Source of the DNA: CAYJFQ01 sp964369955 | GTDB lineage: Bacteria; Bacillota_I; Bacilli_A; Erysipelotrichales; Erysipelotrichaceae | DNA: 12,016 nt | Direction of reading: 5' to 3' | Assembly (NCBI GenBank): GCA_964369955.1 | Contig: CAYJFQ010000019.1 | Coordinates: 1-12,016, forward strand | Shown here: positions 6,277 to 12,016 of the stretch, piece by piece | How the letters are laid out: each line of letters begins with the position of its first letter | Position numbering within the stretch: position 1 is the first letter of the stretch | Notes under the pieces: model-generated | Told to the model about the DNA's origin: nothing | The model's database searches: none | What the model saw: only the letters and a program-made list of their open reading frames with translations | Program-made: the position numbers and the translations under genes

Positions 6277-8097
6277 TTATCTATTTTTGTATCTTTTATA
6301 TCCATCTTTTAAATAAGTTTTATGGATAACTGTTGGTTGATAGCCGATATTTTCAATTACATAATCTTTAATAGTATTTGGAATTACAATAACATCTAAA
6401 AAGTTAGCTTCATAACTGAAATTTGGATTGCTTTTAGAATAAACTTTTACTTTTTCGCCATCAACTATCGTTACTACAGTGAACTTATCTTGATTAGAGT
6501 TTTCATAAACCCCTCTTGTCTTTAATTCAATTCTTGCGGTTTCATAGTACATTAAATCAGTTCTACCTACTACGTATTCAACATAATTATCATTTTTGGC
6601 AATCTCAATTGGTTCAATACAAACATTTTCATTAACCCAACTTGTATTTCTTTCAGTTCTTAATACTTTTTCACCATTTACTATATGTAATGGCCTTGGA
6701 TTACCTTCTTTATCTCGTCGATTATAATCGTATACTTTATATGTGTATGACCCAATAGTTAATGATCCTAGCTCAAGAATGAATTGATTTTGACCAGATG
6801 AATGAATAGTTCCAGCTGGTAACATTACTTGTGTTCCAATTTTTGAGTCTACAGAATTAATGTACTTACGATAATCAATTTCTGTACCATTCTTATAACT
6901 TTCTTTCATCAATTCAATAAATTCTTGTGGATCTTCTTTTTCATCAAATCCAACATATGTTTTGGCATTATGCCCTGTTGCGATTACATAGTATGCTTCA
7001 TCTTGACGTCCAAACTCATTGTAGTTTTCTATGACAAAATCTTCATCTGGATGTACTTGAACTGACATATTTCCATCACTATGATAAGAATCATCATAGT
7101 TAAAACGAATTGGAAAGTAACCTTCAAACTCTTTATAGGCATTAGTTCCTAGCACATTTTTTCCTTCTAGTGCCATAAAACTACTGAATGGGATTTCAAA
7201 TTTTTGATCATCAATTCCTACAACTATACTTACTTCCATTGGAATAAACTCAAAGATCCAAGCTATATTTTCTGACATATCTTTTGGTAAATTTCTTACT
7301 TTGCGAATAAATTCTCCGCCCCAGATTCCTTCTAAATAAACAGGTTTTGCTCTAAAAGGATAGTTAACCAGTTTACTAGTTATTTTTCTTAACTCTTTAT
7401 ATTCACTTATTGCATAACAAGTATTGTCACTGATATATAAATCAATACAATCTTCATTGAATAGTTCTTTTCTTAATTCAATTTCTACTTCAAAATCAAC
7501 AAAATAATTTCTTCTCATCAACATCATGAATGGACGAGCACTATCATCACCAATGTTAGCAAAATCGCCTCTTAAAGCACGTATTGCAGTATTTTTAGGA
7601 GCCACATCAACAAAAACAATTGCACACTCTAGAACTCGTAACCATTTATTTGCAGATCCATTTCCAACTACAATTAGATTTGTAGTTTTTGATTTTTCAA
7701 TAACTGCTCTAATTTTTGTTTCATCAATTAAATCTTCCATCGCACCATCAAATAGCTTTCCAAATAATAGAACAGGATCAACGTCACGATTTTCAGGAAG
7801 ATTTTCTTTTGTCATTTCGTCAATTTCTACTTGTGTTTTGTATAGAGAATTCATTTCAATGATCTCAATATTTTCAAGTTTAGAAACTGAATCCATCACT
7901 GCTTTAAAATCAGCTCCGATATATCCATCAATTAAAACTATTTTTTTATTATTTATAAATTGTTCAACTCTTTTGTTAAGATATGACAATGAATTTTCTT
8001 TACCAAAGATAATACTATTTTTATTTACCCCTTCTAAATTAGGATAATTTATTGCACCCCACTCATCATAAGATAATGGTTTAAACATAAAGCTCAT
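6277..8097 (-). CDS. Class I mannose-6-phosphate isomerase with N-terminal kinase-like domain
   Basis: A 606-residue cytoplasmic protein in two parts. The C-terminal part (about 247-606) is a class I phosphomannose isomerase: FRAKPVYLEGIWGGEFIRKVRN (248-269 region), zinc ligands Q347 and H349 in SVQVHPD, E367 in QDEAYYV, H432 in GTIHSSG, and the conserved YDYNRRDKEGNPRPLH (456-471). The N-terminal part (about 25-245) resembles a P-loop nucleotide or uridine kinase fold: IVLIDGYIGADF (53-64) sits where Walker A would be but lacks the GK[S/T], and LIVVGNGSANKWL (141-153) and CAIVFVDVAP (158-167) look like later core strands. It is probably catalytically dead or binds a ligand; this is inference. 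The ATG is preceded by AGAGGAAAA. It is the first gene after an intrinsic terminator, so its expression depends on read-through from murP. Isomerase activity is likely, but the exact sugar is uncertain. Confidence 0.88.
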   Translation of the reverse strand: MSFMFKPLSYDEWGAINYPNLEGVNKNSIIFGKENSLSYLNKRVEQFINNKKIVLIDGYIGADFKAVMDSVSKLENIEIIEMNSLYKTQVEIDEMTKENLPENRDVDPVLLFGKLFDGAMEDLIDETKIRAVIEKSKTTNLIVVGNGSANKWLRVLECAIVFVDVAPKNTAIRALRGDFANIGDDSARPFMMLMRRNYFVDFEVEIELRKELFNEDCIDLYISDNTCYAISEYKELRKITSKLVNYPFRAKPVYLEGIWGGEFIRKVRNLPKDMSENIAWIFEFIPMEVSIVVGIDDQKFEIPFSSFMALEGKNVLGTNAYKEFEGYFPIRFNYDDSYHSDGNMSVQVHPDEDFVIENYNEFGRQDEAYYVIATGHNAKTYVGFDEKEDPQEFIELMKESYKNGTEIDYRKYINSVDSKIGTQVMLPAGTIHSSGQNQFILELGSLTIGSYTYKVYDYNRRDKEGNPRPLHIVNGEKVLRTERNTSWVNENVCIEPIEIAKNDNYVEYVVGRTDLMYYETARIELKTRGVYENSNQDKFTVVTIVDGEKVKVYSKSNPNFSYEANFLDVIVIPNTIKDYVIENIGYQPTVIHKTYLKDGYKRYKNR

Positions 8098-8126
8098 ATT
8101 TTTTCCTCTTTTTCTTTGTTTTATTT

Positions 8127-8166
8127 AAAAAAGCGCAGTTCTTTATAATCTACGAACTACGCCTTT
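8127..8166 (-). terminator. Intrinsic terminator inside the operon, after murP
   Basis: On the minus strand the arms 8154-8162 and 8133-8141 pair over 9 bp with one G·U, extendable by A-U pairs at the base. The loop is 12 nt, and the 3' arm runs into six T (complement of 8127-8132). It lies 14 nt after the murP stop and about 30 nt before the next start codon. I see no convincing promoter between it and the next gene, so it probably acts as a partial terminator that lowers expression of the ten downstream genes relative to the transporter. Confidence 0.8.
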
Positions 8167-8175
8167 AAACGATTC

Positions 8176-9576
8176 TTATAACTCAACTACAAATGAATCT
8201 AAATTTTCTTTTTTAGCACCAACTACATATGTAATTGCGAAACCAGCAGTTACTGAAACAGCATAAGCCAATAAGTATACAAGTGGCATAGTGTTAACTA
8301 AAGCCCCAAGAATACCTGAAACATTAATTGTTACAGCTCCTTGACCTGGGAAGAAACCTAATACTGATCCTCCAATTGCGGCTCCAATACATGCAGTTAT
8401 AAATGCTCTACCTAGAGGTAATGTAACCCCGAAGATTAGTGGCTCACCAATACCTAGGATACCTGCTGGCAATCCCCCAACAACCGCTTCTTGTAAGCCT
8501 TTATTTTGACGGTATTTTAAGTATAATGCTATTGCAGCTCCAACTTGGCCTGCACCAGCCATTGAATTAGCTGGATAAAGCGCTGAGTAACCAAATTCTT
8601 GGATTAATCCAACATGAACTGGAGTTAGACCATGGTGTAGTCCAGTCATAACTAATGGTAAGAATAAACCTGAAACAGCAGCAGTTCCTAAAGGACCAGC
8701 CGTTTCTAACATCCAAATTAAGAAATCTGCGACTGCAGTAGTTACAATACCAGCAACTGGTTGCAAGATATATAAAGTAACAATACCAACTACTACTACA
8801 GAAACTAGTGCCGGAACATGTACTCTTAATGCATGAGGAGTTGCTTTTTTAACTTTTTTCTCCACCACAGCAATTAATGCCCCTGCAGCTAAAGCAGCTA
8901 ATGTACCGCCACGACCGCTCGCAAAAACTAAGTCACCAAATCCCATTGGCATACCATTCAAACCACCTACATTACTAACAATACCACCAGCAACTAAACC
9001 TAAATATGGGTTTCCACCCATAACTTTTGCCGCTTGAATACCTACCGCAATGTTTAAGTAACCAAAGAACGTACTTGCTAGAACACTTAAAACTGCCATA
9101 AATACTGAACCACCTGTACCATCTGCAGCTAATGCTGATGGATTAAAGATTGCAAACATAACTGGATCTAAGTTCCATAGTAATGTTAATAACTTCATAA
9201 CACCGAATAATAATCCGGTACCTGCAAATACTGGAATCAATGGTGCAAATACTTTAGAGATAAATCCTAAAATACTTGGAGCTTGTTTTTTCTGCATAAC
9301 AGCACCATCAATTGACCCTACGGAATAATTTAATCCAGGCATGTCTTTTAGTTCGTCACTAATATCGTCTGCAACACCAGGACCAACTACAATTTGAGGT
9401 TCTAAATCAGTTCCTACAACTTTCATAACCCCTTTGATTGAACTTAATGCTTTTTTGTCAACTTTGCTAGAATCTTTAACTACTACACGTAAACGTGTCA
9501 TACAGTTTTCAAATTCCGCAATGTTTCCAACTCCGCCTAAACCATCAAGAACTTTTTGAGCTAGAGATTTTTCCAC
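8176..9576 (-). CDS. murP: PTS EIIBC transporter for N-acetylmuramic acid (MurP)
   Basis: Membrane transporter that phosphorylates its sugar during uptake. The 466 residues match the MurP size (about 470). The EIIB domain (about 1-85) has the phosphorylated cysteine C25 in FENCMTRLRV (22-31) and QIVVGPGV (61-68). The EIIC domain (about 100-455) has about ten hydrophobic segments, GLHHGLTPVH (312-321) and the conserved GIGEP loop (375-379). There is no EIIA domain. By family it belongs to the glucose/sucrose/MurNAc group. Specificity for MurNAc or MurNAc-GlcNAc is inferred from co-transcribed murQ, mupG and murR, since EIIBC sequence alone would not separate it clearly from sucrose or trehalose carriers. 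The start is GTG (9574-9576), supported by an AGGAGGA site (9584-9590) 7 nt away. First gene of the operon, with its own terminator just after it. Confidence 0.9.
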   Translation of the reverse strand: MEKSLAQKVLDGLGGVGNIAEFENCMTRLRVVVKDSSKVDKKALSSIKGVMKVVGTDLEPQIVVGPGVADDISDELKDMPGLNYSVGSIDGAVMQKKQAPSILGFISKVFAPLIPVFAGTGLLFGVMKLLTLLWNLDPVMFAIFNPSALAADGTGGSVFMAVLSVLASTFFGYLNIAVGIQAAKVMGGNPYLGLVAGGIVSNVGGLNGMPMGFGDLVFASGRGGTLAALAAGALIAVVEKKVKKATPHALRVHVPALVSVVVVGIVTLYILQPVAGIVTTAVADFLIWMLETAGPLGTAAVSGLFLPLVMTGLHHGLTPVHVGLIQEFGYSALYPANSMAGAGQVGAAIALYLKYRQNKGLQEAVVGGLPAGILGIGEPLIFGVTLPLGRAFITACIGAAIGGSVLGFFPGQGAVTINVSGILGALVNTMPLVYLLAYAVSVTAGFAITYVVGAKKENLDSFVVEL

Positions 9577-9583
9577 TTTCTAT

Positions 9584-9590
9584 TCCTCCT
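9584..9590 (-). promoter_or_regulatory. Ribosome binding site of murP
   Basis: AGGAGGA on the minus strand, 7 nt before a GTG codon. It is nearly perfect and decides the non-ATG start of the transporter gene. Confidence 0.85.
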
Positions 9591-9598
9591 TTTTTAAA

Positions 9599-9613
9599 TA
9601 TAAAGCGTTTAAT
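9599..9613 (-). promoter_or_regulatory. Weak cre-like dyad in the murP leader
   Basis: The plus strand reads TAAAGCGTTTA (9601-9611), a dyad of four-base arms around GCG. The core AAAGCGTTT resembles the centre of CcpA-binding cre sites, but the outer TG and CA bases are missing. It lies between the predicted transcription start and the ribosome binding site, where a bound repressor would block elongation. Catabolite repression of this operon would make sense, but the match is partial. Confidence 0.3.
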
Positions 9614-9636
9614 GGGCTAGCACCCACGATATAAAT

Positions 9637-9664
9637 ATTATAGCATTATGAAATTAAATTACAA
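9637..9664 (-). promoter_or_regulatory. Sigma-A promoter of the murP operon
   Basis: On the minus strand, TTGTAA (9659-9664) is followed after 16 nt by a perfect TATAAT (9637-9642) with an extended -10 TG one base before it. Transcription would start near 9630, giving a leader of about 54 nt before the GTG of murP. This is the best promoter match I found in the window, and it sits exactly where the operon needs one. Confidence 0.75.
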
Positions 9665-9695
9665 TACCTTTGTTTATTTTTTATTTTATGAAATT
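9646..9695. repeat. Two copies of a 10-bp direct repeat in the divergent promoter region
   Basis: TTATGAAATT occurs perfectly at 9646-9655 and 9686-9695, exactly 40 bp apart (about four helical turns, same face). The first copy lies between the -10 and -35 of the murP promoter; the second lies between the two divergent units. The spacing and position suit a dimeric or tetrameric regulator, and MurR is the obvious candidate. In such AT-rich sequence a chance repeat remains possible. Confidence 0.45.
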
Positions 9696-9727
9696 TTATT
9701 TACTTTATATCTAGTTTATATTAATAT
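9694..9727 (+). promoter_or_regulatory. Possible promoter region of the oxidoreductase gene
   Basis: The rightward unit must start in this stretch. The best pair I see is TTTACT (9699-9704) and TAATAT (9722-9727) with a 17-nt spacer, each matching the consensus in four of six bases. An alternative is TATATT at 9717-9722. The sequence is almost pure A and T, so neither is convincing alone. Confidence 0.3.
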
Positions 9728-9751
9728 TAATAAGAGAAATGTTTCTAGTAC

Positions 9752-9756
9752 AGGGG
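9752..9756 (+). promoter_or_regulatory. Ribosome binding site deciding the oxidoreductase start
   Basis: AGGGG lies 9 nt before the ATG at 9766. The in-frame ATG at 9757 touches it directly, and the in-frame ATG at 9739 lies upstream of it, so 9766 is the best start. Confidence 0.6.
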
Positions 9757-9765
9757 ATGTCTAAT

Positions 9766-10947
9766 ATGTATATAAATAACCAAATTAACAAAAATAAATA
9801 TTCAAACTATGATCTTGTAGTGATCGGCGGCGGAATTGCAGGTGTTGCGGCAGCTGTCTCTGCAGCTAGAGAAAATAAAAAAGTCCTTATTATTGAAAAG
9901 AATTGTGCCTTTGGAGGACTGGCAACACTGGGTCTAGTTATTATCTATTTGCCATTATGTGATGGTTTAGGTACACAAGTCACAAGTGGAATGGCTGAAG
10001 AACTATTACATGGTTCAATAAGGTACGGAACTAATGACCTTCCAAAAGAATGGCAAAACAACTCAAGTAAGAAAGCTTCCACTAATAATAGATATAAAAC
10101 AAGGTTTGAAGCTAATGCCTTCATCTATTATTTAGATAAGCTTGTGAAAGAGAGTAAGATTGACACTTTGTTTGACACAAGATTAATCGATTGTGAGATA
10201 AATAATGAAAGCATTTCTAAAGTTTATGTCGCAAACAAGGAAGGAATGAGCTTTATTACTTCTAAATTTTTTATTGACGCTAGTGGAGATGGTGATTTAA
10301 TACACCTAGCAAATGAAAAGACTGAAGTTTCATCGACTAATCGTAAATCTTGGTGGTATATTGATAACCAAAATAATAGTCACTCATTACATAAGCTAAG
10401 TGATAATCTCTATAAAGAAAAGCCTGATGATAGTCGATACTATGACGGAACATTGCAAGATGATGTAACTAACATGATGTTTGATAGTCGTGAAGAGGTG
10501 TTTCAAGATGTTATTGATATACAAAAACAGAACTCACGCTACCAAGCGATGGTCTTACCATCAATTCCTCAATTCAGAATGACTAGAAGGCTAATCGGAG
10601 AGTACACTTTAACTATTGATGACGTGAATCAAAATTTTGAAGACTCTATTGGATTATTTAGTGATTGGCGAAAAAGTGGACCTGTTTATGCCTTACCTTA
10701 TCGTTGTTTGTATGGAAAAACAAAAAATCTATTAGTAGCTGGTAGAATTCTTAGTTCCACTGGCGATACATGGGATGTTTCACGTTCTATTCCAGTTTGT
10801 GCACTTAGTGGTGAAGCTGCAGGGCTTGCGGCAACTTTAGCAATCAACAATCAAACAGATGTTCAACATATTGATGTAAAAGAACTACAAGAACTTATGA
10901 TTAAAAATGGTAATATATTAAGCTATAATAAGTTAGGGGATAAATAA
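9766..10947 (+). CDS. FAD-dependent oxidoreductase (FAD_oxidored family)
   Basis: A cytoplasmic flavoprotein of 393 residues, complete from Rossmann fold to C-terminal FAD contact. The N-terminal dinucleotide site is YDLVVIGGGIAGVAAAVSAA (15-34), with IIEKN (42-46) ending the second strand at the acidic residue that binds the ribose. GGLAT (50-54) follows, as in the PF12831-type family. FFIDASGDGDL (168-178) is the second conserved FAD motif, and NLLVAGRILS (321-330) with RSIPVCALSGEAAGLAA (340-356) completes the binding site. The substrate is unknown; relatives often occur beside carbohydrate catabolism genes. An upstream ATG at 9739 would add nine residues (402 in all), but the AGGGG site lies after it. 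Divergent from murP and 4 nt before the TM2 protein gene, so the two are probably co-transcribed. No signal peptide. Confidence 0.85.
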   Translation: MYINNQINKNKYSNYDLVVIGGGIAGVAAAVSAARENKKVLIIEKNCAFGGLATLGLVIIYLPLCDGLGTQVTSGMAEELLHGSIRYGTNDLPKEWQNNSSKKASTNNRYKTRFEANAFIYYLDKLVKESKIDTLFDTRLIDCEINNESISKVYVANKEGMSFITSKFFIDASGDGDLIHLANEKTEVSSTNRKSWWYIDNQNNSHSLHKLSDNLYKEKPDDSRYYDGTLQDDVTNMMFDSREEVFQDVIDIQKQNSRYQAMVLPSIPQFRMTRRLIGEYTLTIDDVNQNFEDSIGLFSDWRKSGPVYALPYRCLYGKTKNLLVAGRILSSTGDTWDVSRSIPVCALSGEAAGLAATLAINNQTDVQHIDVKELQELMIKNGNILSYNKLGDK

Positions 10948-10951
10948 TATT

Positions 10952-11794
10952 ATGAAACTAAACACAACTAAATTAAGGCCAGTTCACTTTAAAAATGGAG
11001 ATAAATTTGATGTCAGAGACTTTTCTGGCATGATTACAGCACTTACTTATTTAAAAATGGCTTTATTTATTTTTGTTTTACCAATAACTGTAGGAGCTGC
11101 CTTAAGCAGTTTATCAGTTGTCAGTCAAGAATATTGGATGATTGTAATTATTGAGATTGTAATCGCAATGCCTGTCATTTCAATTGCCTTATCAGCAAGC
11201 GCTAGAAATAGAATTAATAACTGTATGTTAAGAATGGGAATTACCTACAAAGAATTATTTGAGGCTTATGTGCGCTCTAGAGATGATGAAAGAATGTGGG
11301 AGCCTAAAAAAAATTATATCGAACCAATGATTACACAATACATTAGTTATAAAGCACCTAGGGCTGAATTAATGCAAACGCAAAAATTATTCATTATCAG
11401 CATTATTTATATTTGTTATTTCTTATTTGCTTATAATTACCAGATTCTTGGTGAAATTTTGCTAGGAAAGTCGATCATTGAAGTGTTGCCCGCAATCATT
11501 TCATTACTAATTATATCAACGATGTACTTTATAGCACCGTACATTCTATTAAAAAGTCCAATTGAGTATGATCGTGAAAAAGAATTCCCAAGCTCTAAAA
11601 AATATAAATTAGCGCTTATACTATCAATTTTCTTAGGCTGGTTAGGTATTGACAGACTTTATTTAGGATACTACTGTATAGGGATTATAAAATTAGTGAC
11701 ATTTGGATTATTCGGAGTGCTTTGGATCTTAGATATCTATAATATCGTAACTAGAACACTAACTGATAAGCAAGGTTTACCGTTACTAAAATAG
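10952..11794 (+). CDS. Polytopic membrane protein with C-terminal TM2 domain
   Basis: An integral membrane protein of 280 residues, not recognised beyond its C-terminal domain. Hydrophobic segments lie at about 33-54, 62-82, 145-165 and 175-199, with a charged cytoplasmic-type loop at 84-144 (RSRDDERMWEPKK at 108-120). A TM2 domain covers 216-268: two further helices around GWLGIDRLYLGYY (229-241), which keeps the G-x-D-R-x-Y-x-G signature. TM2 domains are common in bacteria but have no single known function. Most bacterial TM2 proteins are shorter, so the four-helix N-terminal extension is unusual. The start is ATG, with AGGGG 12 nt upstream, inside the end of the oxidoreductase gene. It is followed within 3 nt by a terminator. 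No link to MurNAc use is visible apart from the divergent arrangement. Confidence 0.8.
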   Translation: MKLNTTKLRPVHFKNGDKFDVRDFSGMITALTYLKMALFIFVLPITVGAALSSLSVVSQEYWMIVIIEIVIAMPVISIALSASARNRINNCMLRMGITYKELFEAYVRSRDDERMWEPKKNYIEPMITQYISYKAPRAELMQTQKLFIISIIYICYFLFAYNYQILGEILLGKSIIEVLPAIISLLIISTMYFIAPYILLKSPIEYDREKEFPSSKKYKLALILSIFLGWLGIDRLYLGYYCIGIIKLVTFGLFGVLWILDIYNIVTRTLTDKQGLPLLK

Positions 11795-11796
11795 AG

Positions 11797-11825
11797 GCAA
11801 GATTAAAATCTTGCTTTTTTATTTT
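11797..11825 (+). terminator. Intrinsic terminator of the oxidoreductase-TM2 unit
   Basis: A perfect 7-bp stem (11797-11803 with 11808-11814) and a TAAA loop is followed directly by six T, one A and four more T. It begins 2 nt after the TM2 gene stop and closes the rightward two-gene unit. Confidence 0.85.
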
Positions 11826-11894
11826 GAAACAAATCATTCAATAGTGTTAATATTATCTTAACTTTTAGATATTGTAAGTGGTAGGTATCTTTAT

Positions 11895-11927
11895 ACAAAA
11901 AGAGCTTGTTAATGAAAACAAGCTCTT
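11895..11927 (-). terminator. Intrinsic terminator of the minus-strand gene at the right edge
   Basis: An 11-bp perfect stem (11900-11910 with 11917-11927) around a 6-nt loop is followed, on the minus strand, by a short run of T (complement of 11896-11900, partly shared with the stem). It begins 18 nt after the stop of the partial gene ending at 11946. The orientation of the T run shows that it serves the minus strand. It faces the terminator at 11797-11825, with about 70 nt between. Confidence 0.75.
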
Positions 11928-11945
11928 AATTGACAATGCTTTATT

Positions 11946-12016
11946 TTATTTACTTACTAATACCATTAATTTCACGAGTTTATTAGAGAAGTCTAATGGA
12001 TTTTCAATACTGAAAC
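11946..12016 (-). CDS. C-terminal end of a minus-strand gene cut by the window edge
   Basis: One minus-strand frame is open from the right edge for 22 codons and ends at TAA (11946-11948), followed 18 nt later by a good intrinsic terminator in the same direction; this pairing is the main support. The visible residues end in FSNKLVKLMVLVSK, a moderately hydrophobic tail with no motif I can name. The other two minus frames hit stops within eight codons. The product cannot be determined from this fragment. Confidence 0.55.
   Translation of the reverse strand, partial: FSIENPLDFSNKLVKLMVLVSK

Noticed and set aside
7526..8047. Plus-strand open frame of 173 codons
   Set aside because: It lies wholly opposite the 606-residue isomerase gene, whose reading frame has clear domain content. 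The plus-strand translation shows no motif, and I see no ribosome binding site for it.
8098..8175. Separate promoter for the genes after murP
   Set aside because: A TATAAA-like stretch falls inside the terminator loop, but no -35 lies at an acceptable distance.
9577..9636. Riboswitch or tRNA-like leader before murP
   Set aside because: The leader is only about 54 nt with small dyads and no known riboswitch core.
9739..9765. Upstream ATG codons (9739, 9757) for the FAD oxidoreductase
   Set aside because: The AGGGG site lies after the first and directly against the second; the ATG at 9766 has proper spacing.
1..12016. Insertion sequences, CRISPR arrays, tRNA or rRNA genes, integration sites
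   Set aside because: No transposase or integrase motifs, regularly spaced repeats or structured RNA genes were seen on either strand.

Overview
The window looks like chromosomal DNA of a low-GC Gram-positive bacterium (Bacillota). It is AT-rich, has strong AGGAGG-type ribosome binding sites, GTG starts beside ATG, many T-rich intrinsic terminators, and PTS, RpiR and DUF3284 families typical of that phylum. The sequence alone does not fix the genus.

Minus strand, 9576 down to 74: eleven tightly packed genes that read as one operon for recovering cell-wall amino sugars. From promoter to terminator the order is: PTS EIIBC transporter (MurP), a 606-residue class I phosphomannose isomerase with an extra N-terminal domain, a cupin-type glucose-6-phosphate isomerase, a second short class I phosphomannose isomerase, an RpiR/MurR regulator, a stand-alone glucose-type EIIA, MupG (6-phospho-N-acetylmuramidase, DUF871), a double GNAT acetyltransferase, a DUF3284 protein and MurQ (MurNAc-6-P etherase). 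Gaps are 12 nt or less, or genes overlap. The one exception is the 78-nt gap after murP, which holds an intrinsic terminator. A promoter with an extended -10 lies upstream of murP, and a terminator overlaps the murQ stop codon.

How the genes could work together (inference from known families): EIIA passes phosphate to MurP, which imports MurNAc or MurNAc-GlcNAc as the 6-phosphate. MupG cleaves the phosphorylated disaccharide. MurQ removes D-lactate from MurNAc-6-P to give GlcNAc-6-P. MurR senses a sugar phosphate. NagA and NagB, needed to reach fructose-6-P, are not in the window. The three hexose-6-phosphate isomerases would connect fructose-6-P, glucose-6-P and mannose-6-P, but they are not part of the usual MurNAc pathway and are the most unusual part of the locus.

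Plus strand, 9766-11794: a divergent two-gene unit with an FAD-dependent oxidoreductase and a polytopic membrane protein ending in a TM2 domain, followed by its own terminator. The divergent intergenic region (9577-9765) carries the murP promoter, a perfect 10-bp direct repeat spaced 40 bp apart (candidate regulator site) and a weak cre-like dyad. At the right edge, the last 22 codons of a minus-strand gene end at 11946 and are followed by a terminator. Bases 1-45 show nothing I can support.
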